Assembly (NCBI GenBank): GCA_018436595.1
Contig: JAHDLC010000001.1
Span: forward strand, 62,001-126,000
DNA from: Synergistaceae bacterium
GTDB lineage: Bacteria > Synergistota > Synergistia > Synergistales > Aminobacteriaceae
Length of the DNA: 64,000 bases
Direction of reading: 5' to 3'
Below, piece after piece: positions 33,017 to 41,339 of the stretch. The translations under genes and the position numbers were made by a program. Under the pieces are notes generated by a model, which worked only from the letters and a program-made list of their open reading frames with translations, had not been told where the DNA came from and made no database searches. Position 1 is the first letter of the stretch. Each line of letters begins with the position of its first letter.

Positions 33017-33541
33017 ATGCTGTCAGCTGTAAAAGCGGATATAACGACCCTTCAGGTGGATGCCATCGTCAACGCAGCCAACAATTCCCTGCTCGGCGGC
33101 GGGGGAGTGGACGGGGCAATACACCGTGCCGCGGGGCCGGATCTGCTGAATGAATGCAGAAAGCTCGGCGGCTGCGCCACCGGCGACGCCAGAATCACGA
33201 AAGGCTGGAGGCTCCCGGCGAAGTACGTCATCCACACCGTGGGCCCCGTGTGGCACGGAGGCGGCCGGGGAGAGGCGGAGCTCCTGGCATCGTGCTACAG
33301 GCGCTCCCTGGAGCTGGCATCAGGGGTAGGGGCGAGGTCCATCGCCTTCCCCTCCATCAGCACCGGCGTCTACGGCTACCCGACCGAACAGGCCGCCCGG
33401 ATCGCCGTGTCCACAGTGCGGGAGGAACTGGAAAAATATCCCGGCATTGAAGAAGTCGTTTTCTGCTGCTTCTCCGAAGGGGACCGTGCGGTCTACGATA
33501 AACTGCTGTCGCAGCTTTCGCCATTTATGGAGGGGGTATGA
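33017..33541 (+). CDS. Macrodomain protein (YmdB-like ADP-ribose/O-acetyl-ADP-ribose hydrolase)
   Basis: A 174-residue single macrodomain. Key segments are [27 protein letters not shown] (Asn pair and glycine-rich loop binding the ADP-ribose), VIHTVGPVW, and [10 protein letters not shown], the phosphate loop. This matches MacroD/YmdB proteins, which deacetylate O-acetyl-ADP-ribose or remove ADP-ribose from proteins or nucleic acids. ATG 33017 has GGAAGGTGAT upstream; the frame is open 15 codons further without an SD. The stop overlaps the deformylase-like start, so the two are translationally coupled. Confidence 0.88.
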   Translation: MLSAVKADITTLQVDAIVNAANNSLLGGGGVDGAIHRAAGPDLLNECRKLGGCATGDARITKGWRLPAKYVIHTVGPVWHGGGRGEAELLASCYRRSLELASGVGARSIAFPSISTGVYGYPTEQAARIAVSTVREELEKYPGIEEVVFCCFSEGDRAVYDKLLSQLSPFMEGV

Positions 33542-34095
33542 TGAAAAGACCGGTCCTGATACTCGGCGATCCACTTCTGCGGCGGAAATGCGCCCCTGTG
33601 GAGGATTTTTCCGATCCCCTGCTGAACGAGGAGATGGAGGATCTCAGGGAGGCCCTGGAACTGTTCCGGAAGGAACACGGTTTCGGCCGGGGGATCGCCG
33701 CGCCCCAGATAGGCATCCCGAAGCGGCTCATTGCCCTAAACCTTGGGAAGGGATCCTTCGTCATAGCGAACCCGGAGGTCATCTACAGGAGCCCGGAAAC
33801 GTTCACCCTCTGGGATGACTGCATGTCCTTCCCGGACCTGATGGTGCGGGTCCGCCGGAACCGGTCCCTCAGTATACGGTACCGGGACGAAAAGGGCGCC
33901 CCGCAGGAATGGACGGACATCGGGATTGCCGAATCGGAGCTGCTGCAGCACGAAATGGATCACCTGGACGGAGTGCTTGCCGTTGACAGGGCCATCGGAA
34001 CGGGGGATATTGTCTACATGGCGGAGTACCGGAAGCACAGGGAACTCTACGACGGCCGGTGCGACTATTCCATTGTCCCCACCATAGGGGGATGA
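33538..34095 (+). CDS. def: Peptide deformylase-like metalloenzyme
   Basis: A 185-residue protein of the peptide deformylase family. Motif 1 is [12 protein letters not shown] (residues 48-59); motif 3 is QHEMDHLDG with metal ligands His138 and His142 and catalytic Glu139. Motif 2, normally EGCLS, reads DDCMS, keeping the metal ligand Cys95. All catalytic residues remain, but the substrate-binding context is changed, so this may be a second, divergent deformylase rather than the housekeeping one. It is coupled to the macrodomain gene by an overlapping start (ATG 33538 or 33541). Confidence 0.82.
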   Translation: MMKRPVLILGDPLLRRKCAPVEDFSDPLLNEEMEDLREALELFRKEHGFGRGIAAPQIGIPKRLIALNLGKGSFVIANPEVIYRSPETFTLWDDCMSFPDLMVRVRRNRSLSIRYRDEKGAPQEWTDIGIAESELLQHEMDHLDGVLAVDRAIGTGDIVYMAEYRKHRELYDGRCDYSIVPTIGG

Positions 34096-34144
34096 ACCTT
34101 TCCCCGGGGAACAGCCGTCCTGACCCGCGAAAGGAGAGAGTGAA

Positions 34145-34699
34145 ATGAAGTCGACTGACGAACTGAGAAACGAGCACAGGGGCATCGAGGTCATGCTGGA
34201 CATCCTCGACGGTGCGGCGGAGAAGCTGAGCGGCGGAGCGCCCGCCGACTTCGGCCATCTTGACGGGATGATGGAGTTCCTTTCCGTCTTCGCCGACACG
34301 TGTCATCACGGCAAGGAGGAGGATTTCCTCTTTCCGGGCCTTGAAGCCGCGGGTATCCCCAACGAGGGGGGGCCCATCGGCGTGATGCTCGGCGAACACC
34401 GGAAAGGGCGGGAGCACATCGCCGGCATGAAGCGGGGCATCACCGCCATGAAGGCAGGCGACAGGGGAGGAGTCTCCATGTTCGCGGAGAATGCCGCCGG
34501 GTACACGGCCCTGCTGCGGCAGCACATCCAGAAGGAGGACAACGTCCTCTTCGTCATGGCCGAACAGCGCCTCGATGCCGCCAAGGACGAAGAACTCTTC
34601 CGGGAGTTTGAAAAACTTGAGGAGGAGCGGATCGGGAAGGGAAAGCACGATGAATTCCACGCTCTTCTGGACCGCCTGCAGAAGATCTACACACGCTGA
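34145..34699 (+). CDS. Hemerythrin-like (HHE) protein
   Basis: A 184-residue four-helix protein with the non-haem di-iron ligands of the HHE family: NEHRGIE (His near residue 10), CHHGKEEDFLFP (His and Glu, about 54-60), GEHRKGREH (about 83-91) and LRQHIQKEDNVLF (about 121-131). Such proteins bind O2 or NO or store iron; YtfE/RIC relatives repair iron-sulfur clusters. In an anaerobe, oxygen or NO sensing or scavenging is likely. GAAAGGAGAG precedes ATG 34145. It is 49 nt after the deformylase-like gene. Confidence 0.85.
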   Translation: MKSTDELRNEHRGIEVMLDILDGAAEKLSGGAPADFGHLDGMMEFLSVFADTCHHGKEEDFLFPGLEAAGIPNEGGPIGVMLGEHRKGREHIAGMKRGITAMKAGDRGGVSMFAENAAGYTALLRQHIQKEDNVLFVMAEQRLDAAKDEELFREFEKLEEERIGKGKHDEFHALLDRLQKIYTR

Positions 34700-34765
34700 G
34701 CCGAAGGGGAGAGACCAGGGAAAACCCGAGCTCTCCAGCAGACTGAATGGTTTGTATATTTTGAA

Positions 34766-34794
34766 TTGACAACACACTTTCCCCTTGTTAAGAT
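34766..34794 (+). promoter_or_regulatory. Sigma70-type promoter of the small ORF at 34837
   Basis: TTGACA (34766-34771) and TAAGAT (34789-34794) are separated by exactly 17 nt in an A+T-rich stretch. Start of transcription would be near 34801, about 35 nt before the ATG. Confidence 0.65.
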
Positions 34795-34836
34795 GACGGC
34801 GGGATGCCCCAGGCCGAAATCAGGGGAGGTGCAGTG

Positions 34837-35004
34837 ATGGATATTCATCTGAAGGCGGACGAGGTCGAAGAAATGAAAAGCCTCATGGCGGAAGACGGGT
34901 GGACGGGATCCGTGAAGGACTACGCCAGGGAGCTGTTTTTGGAAGGCATGTCCTACCACAAGGCGCGACAGGCCGGGGGATACCTGCACCCGGAGGAAAA
35001 GTGA
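34837..35004 (+). CDS. Small hypothetical protein (55 aa)
   Basis: Not recognised. ATG 34837 has GGGGAGGTG upstream; the gene has its own near-consensus promoter and a strong terminator 22 nt after the stop. These three signals together argue for a real, separately expressed small gene. The product is acidic at the start and predicted helical (DEVEEMKSLMAEDGW, then SVKDYARELFLEGM), with no membrane segment and no Cys. Confidence 0.65.
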   Translation: MDIHLKADEVEEMKSLMAEDGWTGSVKDYARELFLEGMSYHKARQAGGYLHPEEK

Positions 35005-35026
35005 CGGCACGGCAGGAAAACGGAGC

Positions 35027-35065
35027 AAGCCCGGGGCGTTCTGGAAAGCCCCGGGCTTCATTTTT
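35027..35065 (+). terminator. Rho-independent terminator after the small ORF
   Basis: AAGCCCGGGGC and GCCCCGGGCTT form a perfect 11-bp stem with a 10-nt loop, followed by CATTTTT. Confidence 0.85.
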
Positions 35066-35242
35066 CTCCGGAATCCGGTCCGATGATTTTTCCATGCAGT
35101 CTTAAAAAAAGGAACGTGGGGGGGAGAATGTCTTTCAATGTTCTTGTAGTGCCGTCATTGCATGTTTATGGGGAATAAGGGAAAATCCGGAAAGGAACAA
35201 TGAAACCTCTTCTCTCCGAAAACACTCCCCGGGAGGATTTCG

Positions 35243-36784
35243 ATGGGCATCTTTGAAATGTACTCTTTTTTCCTATACGGCGTTGTTGCCGTGTATCTTT
35301 TCATGTTCTTCATGTCCATCAAAATTTCGGACGGACCGCTGTCCTCCGTCTTTTCACTTATTTGCCTTGCAAGCGCAGTGTTTGTCCTTGGTGCCGCGTT
35401 CCAGTTCAATTCACATACCCTGGATGAAATACTTTTTTTCCAGAAGCTGAAATACCTCGGAGCCCCCTTTGTTCCGGGGCTTTGGGTCATCTTTGCCCAT
35501 AGGGTATATTTCCGAAGAAAAATGAGCCTGAGCTTGACCCTGGTTATTCTGCTGATCCCGGCACTTATCCTTTTTTTCGTCTCGACGAACGAATATCATC
35601 GCCTCTACTACGCCGGAATAGACGTCTTTCAGGCCGGGGAGTACCTGTTCAGCAGGAGGAAGACCGGTCCTCTGTATCTTCTCAATGTGGTGTACGGATA
35701 CACTGCCGCCGGCTTTTGTCTGTTTTCCTTTTCTTCCGTGTGGGTCAAGAGCCGCACTGGTCTGAATAACCCCTATTTTCTGCTTCTGGCCGGCCAGCTT
35801 CTTTCGGCTGTACTGTTCGGGCTGTACCTGGCGGGCATGACGCCGCTCTGGGTCGACATGCTGCCTGTAGGCTATTTTGTCCTTGCGGTATTTTGCGCCG
35901 TCGCCATTTTTAAATACGATGTCCTGGAGATAAAGGAGATCCATAATAAAGAGGTCTTTTCGGAGATCAAGGAGGGGCTCATGCTCGTTTCCGGCGACGG
36001 GCTGCTGATCGACTACAACAGATCAGCGCAGACCGTCTTCGGATGGCTCGTTGAAAAAAACAGGGGAGCACCCATTTCTTCCCTGGATTCGCGCTTCAAT
36101 GTCAGCACGGGGGACAAAAATTTCAATATCGGCGTCGGCAGCGGGGATGAAGAGCGGATTTACGAGTTTCGTCTCACGGAATTGAAGGAAGGAAGAAAAA
36201 CAGCGGCTTTTCTCTACATTTTTCTCGACGTCACGGAAAAAATGCGCCTGATCGAGAAACTGCGGTACATGGCAGACCATGATTCCCTTACGGGGATATT
36301 CAACAGGGCAAGGATACTGGCAGAAATAAAAAAGCTTCTTTCAGCCTGCACATCGGAGGGCCGCATTTTTTCCCTCTGCATGGTCGATATAGACCATTTT
36401 AAAAACATAAATGACAGCTGGGGGCACATCGCCGGAAACAGGATGCTCTGTGAACTCACAGCTGTCTGCAGGCGGGTTTTGGGTGAGCGGGGGATCCTCG
36501 GGCGCTACGGAGGGGAAGAATTCCTTGTTCTCCTTCCCGATACCGGTGCGGAAGCGGCCGCCGAAACGGCCGAAAGGCTGAGGAGCGGGATCGAAACCGT
36601 GACGGTGGATTATGAGGGGGTATCCCTTCGGGTCACGGTCAGCGTCGGCGTCACGTCCGCAGATTTTCGCCCCTGTGAAGATGAGACGCTGCACGGTCTC
36701 GTCGGCCGCGCCGACCGGGCGCTGTACCGGGCGAAAAACAGCGGCAGGAACCGCGTCTGCGTCTTCGGGGAAGAGGATCTGTGA
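35243..36784 (+). CDS. 7TM-PAS-GGDEF diguanylate cyclase
   Basis: A 513-residue membrane protein. Seven hydrophobic segments (about residues 5-230) resemble the 7TM sensor module found before some histidine kinases and cyclases. A short PAS-like region follows (about 235-330; LMLVSGDGLLIDYNRSAQTVFGW), then a GGDEF domain (about 345-510) with DHDSLTGIFNRARI and the active-site motif GRYGGEEFLVLLP. It should make c-di-GMP from GTP. It is a single gene; a hairpin between it and the convergent peptidase gene ends the region. Confidence 0.88.
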   Translation: MGIFEMYSFFLYGVVAVYLFMFFMSIKISDGPLSSVFSLICLASAVFVLGAAFQFNSHTLDEILFFQKLKYLGAPFVPGLWVIFAHRVYFRRKMSLSLTLVILLIPALILFFVSTNEYHRLYYAGIDVFQAGEYLFSRRKTGPLYLLNVVYGYTAAGFCLFSFSSVWVKSRTGLNNPYFLLLAGQLLSAVLFGLYLAGMTPLWVDMLPVGYFVLAVFCAVAIFKYDVLEIKEIHNKEVFSEIKEGLMLVSGDGLLIDYNRSAQTVFGWLVEKNRGAPISSLDSRFNVSTGDKNFNIGVGSGDEERIYEFRLTELKEGRKTAAFLYIFLDVTEKMRLIEKLRYMADHDSLTGIFNRARILAEIKKLLSACTSEGRIFSLCMVDIDHFKNINDSWGHIAGNRMLCELTAVCRRVLGERGILGRYGGEEFLVLLPDTGAEAAAETAERLRSGIETVTVDYEGVSLRVTVSVGVTSADFRPCEDETLHGLVGRADRALYRAKNSGRNRVCVFGEEDL

Positions 36785-36813
36785 CTTCTCCCCGGTTCTC
36801 AGGGAAAAAGTGA

Positions 36814-36845
36814 AAGGCCCGGGGTGCTACGAACGCCCCGGGCCT
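36814..36845 (-). terminator. Hairpin terminator between diguanylate cyclase and Xaa-Pro peptidase genes
   Basis: AGGCCCGGGG and CCCCGGGCCT form a stem around a 12-nt interior. The T-rich side (TTTCACTTTTT) is on the minus strand, so it mainly serves the peptidase gene. Confidence 0.6.
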
Positions 36846-36900
36846 GTGTGAGTTCCGTTCGGATGTCCCGTGCTGTCCCCGGATGGCAGGGGGAAGCCCT

Positions 36901-38013
36901 TTATCCCGGGATGCAGACCGAGTCCAGGTCCCTCGGGAAGTGGTTCAGCGCTTCGCCCGTTCCGTCGGCCCTGACCGCAACGATGTTTTCGATCCTGACT
37001 CCGAACTTGCCGGGCAGGTAGATGCCCGGTTCCACGCTGAAGACGTTCCCCGGCTCCAGGGGCCTGTCGTTGCCCTCGATCATGTAGGGGGATTCGTGGA
37101 CCGCCAGACCTATTCCGTGGCCGACCCGGTTGAAGAAGAACTCGCCGTATCCCGCGTCGATGATGACCTGCCGGGCCGCTCTGTCCACGTCCTGTCCCGT
37201 GGCGCCGGGCTTCACGGCAGCCTCTCCCGCAGCCTGGGCCTGCCTGACGATCTCGTACACCTTCTTCTGCTCCTCCGTGGGGGTGCCGGTAAAGAAGGTC
37301 CGGGTGGTGTCCGAGCAGTAGGACTTGTACCGTCCGCCGAGGTCGAGGATGATCACGTCGTTTTCTTCAATGATCCTCTGATCGCCGCCGTAGTGTGGCA
37401 TGGAGCCGTTGGGGCCGCTGGCCACGATGGGGGAGAAGGAAATTTCGTTGGAGCCCGCTTCCTCGAAGAACTCCGGAATCTTTTTGGCGATCTGCCGTTC
37501 CGTCATGCCCGGCCGGATGAAACGGAGCAGTTTGCCCACCACGGCATCCACGATGCGGGACGCTTCCCTCATCACCGCAAGCTCATCTTCATCCTTGCGG
37601 GAGCGGAGAGGATCCAGGACGCCCGCCCCGTTGCACATCCGGAGATCCATGGTGTCCCGTACGGCGAGCATGTCCACCGCCCTGACGCCGTCGTTGAAGG
37701 CGATCTTTCCCCCGACGACGCCCAGGTGTTCGCAGCCCCGCCTGAAGGCGCCCGTGAATCCCTCGTGGTCGTTCCATTCAGCGTAGAAGGGGACGTCTCC
37801 GAAGGCGTTGACCATCTCCTCCTTATAAAGCAGGGGCGTCATGGCGAAACACCGTCCGTCCTTCGACACCATGAGCCCCCTGACCCTTTCGTCGGGGTGG
37901 GTGTCCAGCCCGCTGATGTACTCCAGGTCCGTGGAAGGGCCGAGGTACATGGCGTCGAGCTTCAGTTTCTTCAGTTCTTCTGCAAGCGCTTCCAGTCTCT
38001 TCCGATTGATCAT
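36901..38013 (-). CDS. pepP: M24 family Xaa-Pro aminopeptidase/dipeptidase
   Basis: A 370-residue pita-bread metallopeptidase that would remove N-terminal residues before proline in the cytoplasm. The N-terminal creatinase-like domain spans about residues 1-130. The catalytic domain shows the metal ligands in order: Asp in LDLGGRYKSYCSD (two Asp), His in GVGHGIGLAVHE, Glu in VEPGIY and Glu in GVRIENI. Length is standard for PepP/PepQ. AGGAGGATATCC precedes ATG 38013. The gene is monocistronic and divergent from the DUF3798 operon. Confidence 0.9.
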   Translation of the reverse strand: MINRKRLEALAEELKKLKLDAMYLGPSTDLEYISGLDTHPDERVRGLMVSKDGRCFAMTPLLYKEEMVNAFGDVPFYAEWNDHEGFTGAFRRGCEHLGVVGGKIAFNDGVRAVDMLAVRDTMDLRMCNGAGVLDPLRSRKDEDELAVMREASRIVDAVVGKLLRFIRPGMTERQIAKKIPEFFEEAGSNEISFSPIVASGPNGSMPHYGGDQRIIEENDVIILDLGGRYKSYCSDTTRTFFTGTPTEEQKKVYEIVRQAQAAGEAAVKPGATGQDVDRAARQVIIDAGYGEFFFNRVGHGIGLAVHESPYMIEGNDRPLEPGNVFSVEPGIYLPGKFGVRIENIVAVRADGTGEALNHFPRDLDSVCIPG

Positions 38014-38196
38014 GGATATCCTCCTGAAGTGGTTTTGCCCGCAGAAAGCCCATTCCCTGCCTGCGGAGCGGAATTTCCCGAACGGGATGATTTGCCCCCG
38101 TCCGGTTTTTTTCTCTTGCCATAATAATACTTCTCTTATTCATAATCCATACGAAAGGCATACCACCCTAAGGATAGAACCAGTAACGGACCGGCT

Positions 38197-38279
38197 GGAA
38201 TTTTAAAATTCCTTTATTGCATGCCATGAATTATATCTATTTCTTTATTTTTTTTAAAGATATATGAATGATGGTATGC
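38197..38279. promoter_or_regulatory. Palindromes upstream of the DUF3798 operon
   Basis: The A+T-rich gap 38014-38396 carries two dyads. GGAATTTTAAAATTCC (38197-38212) is a perfect 16-bp palindrome. Directly after it, 38219-38238 and 38258-38279 form a long imperfect inverted repeat (GCATGCCAT...ATATCT against AGATATAT...GGTATGC). Both lie upstream of the -35 box at 38302, so they are likely protein-binding sites rather than RNA structures. Confidence 0.45.
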
Positions 38280-38301
38280 TTTATGGGAAATTCCAGTAGT
38301 G

Positions 38302-38330
38302 TTGACGAAAGAATGGGTCAGGAATATGAT
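38302..38330 (+). promoter_or_regulatory. Promoter of the DUF3798-ABC transport operon
   Basis: TTGACG (38302-38307) and TATGAT (38325-38330) are 17 nt apart, each one mismatch from consensus. Transcription should start near 38337, some 60 nt before the first gene. Confidence 0.7.
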
Positions 38331-38396
38331 TGCAGCACTGCCGGTTATTTCTGCAGAAACAGCCGGAACTTTTGCATGTGAAAGGGAGGGAAATGA

Positions 38397-39512
38397 ATGA
38401 AGAAGGTATTTGGTTTGCTGCTGGTTGCAGTCATGCTCTTCGGCCTTTGCGCTCCGGTTCTTGCCGGCTCCGGGAAGGTTGCGATTGTAACCAACACCGT
38501 TTCTCAGAACGAGGAAGAGTACCGTTCCGCCCAGGAGATGGTCGCGAAGTACGGCGACAGGATCGTCCACGTGACGTGGCCCGACAATTTCATGGCCGAG
38601 CAGGAGCAGATGGTCAGCGTCGTCGCCAAGCTCGCCTATGACCCGGACGTGAAGGCTCTGGTCATCAACCAGGCCGTACCGGGAACGAACGCGGCGGTGG
38701 ACAAGCTGCTCGAGACACGGGACGATGTCTTTATCGTCTACAGCACTCCCCAGGAGAATCCCCCCGATGTGGCGTCCAGGGCCCAGCTCATCCTGCAGCC
38801 CGACGAACTGGCCATGGGCAACGCCATTCCCGTCCAGGCCAAGAAGCTCGGCGCAAAGGTCTTTGTTCACTATTCCTTCCCCCGCCACATGTCCCAGGTG
38901 CTTCTTTCCTCCCGCAGGGAGCTCATGAAGAAGAAGTGCGCCGAGATCGGCCTCGAGTTCGTGGACGCCACGGCTCCGGACCCCACCGGCGACTCCGGTC
39001 TTCCCGGCGCCCAGCAGTTCATCCTTGAGGACGTGCCGAAGATGGTGGCGAAATACGGCAAGGACACGGCGTTCTTCTCCACGAACTGCGCCATGCAGAT
39101 CCCCCTGATCAAGGCTGTCGTCGATACCGGCGCCATCTATCCCCAGCCCTGCTGCCCGTCGCCCTACCACGGCTTCCCCACGGCTCTCGGCATCGAGTCC
39201 GACAGCTCCAAGCCCGGCGACCTCCAGCACGTCATCGATGAAACCCGGCGGATCCTGAAGGAAAAGGGCATGTCCGGCAGGCTTTCCACGTGGCCGGTGC
39301 CCGTGGCCATGATGTCCACCGTGGCCTCCACGGAGTACGCCTTCAAGGTCATTGCGGGCGAAGTTCCCTTCGACACGCTCGACATCAAGGTCCTCGAGCA
39401 GTGCATGGCCGATTACGCGAAGGTCGCGGTCACGACCAATCCCTACGTTGACGAAGCGGGCAAGAAGTACGACAACTACCTGTTCGTCCTGATGGACTTC
39501 CTGACCTACTAA
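38397..39512 (+). CDS. DUF3798 periplasmic binding protein-like component
   Basis: A 371-residue exported protein: signal peptide (MKKVFGLLLVAVMLFGLCAPVLAG) followed by a two-lobe type I periplasmic-binding fold (VAIVTNTVSQNEEEYRSAQE at the start, KALVINQAVPGTNAAVDKLL in the first lobe). It matches DUF3798, found next to ribose/nucleoside-type ABC transporters. It should capture the substrate of the transporter encoded downstream. Cys residues (CCPSPYH near residue 252) are unusual for this fold. The gene starts the operon; a 210-nt gap with a possible attenuator follows, which would let it be expressed above the membrane parts. Confidence 0.82.
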   Translation: MKKVFGLLLVAVMLFGLCAPVLAGSGKVAIVTNTVSQNEEEYRSAQEMVAKYGDRIVHVTWPDNFMAEQEQMVSVVAKLAYDPDVKALVINQAVPGTNAAVDKLLETRDDVFIVYSTPQENPPDVASRAQLILQPDELAMGNAIPVQAKKLGAKVFVHYSFPRHMSQVLLSSRRELMKKKCAEIGLEFVDATAPDPTGDSGLPGAQQFILEDVPKMVAKYGKDTAFFSTNCAMQIPLIKAVVDTGAIYPQPCCPSPYHGFPTALGIESDSSKPGDLQHVIDETRRILKEKGMSGRLSTWPVPVAMMSTVASTEYAFKVIAGEVPFDTLDIKVLEQCMADYAKVAVTTNPYVDEAGKKYDNYLFVLMDFLTY

Positions 39513-39599
39513 GGGTAAAAGAGGCTGTACCAGGCGAAAGTTATATTCACAACAGGCTGCAGCAAGAGTGGTGTCCGGGGACGAGCGGATTTTTCAACG

Positions 39600-39682
39600 A
39601 AGCGGGAGGCTTGGGAGCGATTTTTTCGGAGCGCTTCCGGTCCGGACCGCAGGGGTTGAATCCGTTCGCCCCCGCTTTTTTT
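39600..39682 (+). terminator. Possible attenuator between binding protein and ATPase genes
   Basis: AAGCGGG (39600-39606) can pair with CCCGCTT (39671-39677), which is followed by a run of T. The enclosed 60 nt can fold further. A partial terminator here would explain higher expression of the binding protein, but the stem is short. Confidence 0.3.
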
Positions 39683-39722
39683 GCGGCCGTCATGCCGATT
39701 TTGAAATACAGGGGGTAATGCG

Positions 39723-41339
39723 TTGAGCGACAGCCTTCTCCAGTTCAGGAATATTTCAAAGAGCTATTATGGAAACAGCGTTCTGGCAAACATCAATTTT
39801 GATGTCAGGAAGGGCGAAATCCACGCCCTCATCGGAGAGAACGGCGCCGGAAAATCCACGCTGATGAATATCCTCTTCGGCATGCCCGTCATTACGGGCA
39901 CCGGCGGATACGAGGGAGACGTCCTGATCGACGGAGAGAAAATCAGCTTCAAGTCCCCTCACGAGGCAATGTATGCCGGAATAGGCATGGTCCACCAGGA
40001 ATTCATGCTCATACCAGGCTACTCCATTACGGAAAACATCAAGATCAACAGGGAAATCACCACGCCGAACCCGGTCTCCCGTATCTTCGGGAAACGGCTT
40101 GAAACCCTCGACATGGCCTCCATGAACGCCGATGCCCGAAAAGCCCTGGACAAGCTCGACATGAACATCGAGGAGTTTACGCAGGTTGCGGGGCTTCCGG
40201 TGGGGCACATGCAGTTCGTCGAAATAGCCCGGGAAATCGACAAAACAGGGATCAAAATACTCGTTTTCGACGAGCCCACGGCGGTACTCACTGAATCGGA
40301 GGCACAGAACCTTTTGGCAGCGGTCAAACGGCTTGCTGCCAAGGGCATCGGCATTATCTTTATCAGCCACAGGCTTGATGAGATCATCAGCGTTGCCGAC
40401 AGGGTCACCATCCTCCGGGACGGTGAGCTTGTGGCCACAAAGGACATCAAAGACACCAATGCCGTGGAAATCGCCGCCCTGATGATCGGCCGAAAGGTTG
40501 CCATCGACCGGGTCCAGTCCGACAGGCGCAGGATTTCGGACGAAATTATCCTGAGCCTGAAAGACCTTCATGTAGGTATGCCCGGCGAGATGGTCCGGGG
40601 CATCGACCTCGACATCCGGAAGGGAGAAATCGTCGGCATCGGCGGTCTTGCGGGGCAGGGCAAGCTCGGCATTGCCAACGGCATCATGGGAACCTATCCG
40701 GCCAGGGGCGACGTGGTCTTCAACGGCAAACCCATGATCCTGGGCGACCCCCGTGCCGCCATGGCCTCGGGGATGGGATTCGTCAGCGAGGACAGGAAAG
40801 GCGTCGGCCTTCTGCTCAACGAGTCCATCGAGCTGAACATCGCCTTTACAGCCATGCAGGTGGGAAACAAATTTCTGAAGCAGGGAGGCCCTTTCCGCTT
40901 CCAGGATGACGACGGGATTCGGAAGCATGCCCTGAAGATGATCAAAGACCTTGATATCCGCTGCGAGTCCCCCGTCCAGCACGCCGGCAGCCTGAGCGGC
41001 GGCAACCAGCAGAAGGTCTGCGTAGCCAGGGCCCTCACCCAGGATCCGGTCTTTCTTTTCGTCTCGGAGCCCACGAGGGGCATCGACATCGGCGCGAAGA
41101 AGCTGATCCTCGACCTGCTGCTGAAGCTCAACGAAGAGGAGGGGATGACTATCGTCATGACCTCTTCCGAACTGGCGGAGCTGCGGAGCATCTGTGACAG
41201 GATCGTCATCGTCTGCGAGGGCAAGGTGGAAGGCGTGCTGCCGCCCGATGCCTCCGACGCGGAATTCGGCCTGATGATGTCCGGCAGCCGGGGCGGAAAA
41301 ACGGAAGATTCACCGGAGAGGAGTGCCGATCATGGCTGA
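39723..41339 (+). CDS. Two-domain ABC transporter ATPase (RbsA/MglA type)
   Basis: A 538-residue cytoplasmic ATPase with two fused nucleotide-binding domains. Domain 1 has Walker A GENGAGKST (about 36-44), a degenerate signature (LPVGHMQFVEIAR) and Walker B ILVFDEPTAVL. Domain 2 has a degenerate Walker A (GLAGQGKLG), an intact LSGGNQQKVCVARAL and VSEPTRGIDIGA. This unequal pair is typical of sugar and nucleoside importers of the RbsA/MglA/YufO group. TTG 39723 is the start, with GGGGGT upstream. It overlaps the permease gene by 8 nt. Confidence 0.9.
   Translation: MSDSLLQFRNISKSYYGNSVLANINFDVRKGEIHALIGENGAGKSTLMNILFGMPVITGTGGYEGDVLIDGEKISFKSPHEAMYAGIGMVHQEFMLIPGYSITENIKINREITTPNPVSRIFGKRLETLDMASMNADARKALDKLDMNIEEFTQVAGLPVGHMQFVEIAREIDKTGIKILVFDEPTAVLTESEAQNLLAAVKRLAAKGIGIIFISHRLDEIISVADRVTILRDGELVATKDIKDTNAVEIAALMIGRKVAIDRVQSDRRRISDEIILSLKDLHVGMPGEMVRGIDLDIRKGEIVGIGGLAGQGKLGIANGIMGTYPARGDVVFNGKPMILGDPRAAMASGMGFVSEDRKGVGLLLNESIELNIAFTAMQVGNKFLKQGGPFRFQDDDGIRKHALKMIKDLDIRCESPVQHAGSLSGGNQQKVCVARALTQDPVFLFVSEPTRGIDIGAKKLILDLLLKLNEEEGMTIVMTSSELAELRSICDRIVIVCEGKVEGVLPPDASDAEFGLMMSGSRGGKTEDSPERSADHG

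Noticed and set aside
39600-39690. tRNA-like stretch (near-matching ends and GGTTGAATCC)
   Set aside because: The T stem and anticodon arm do not pair and no CCA-proximal structure fits; an attenuator-like hairpin is more likely.
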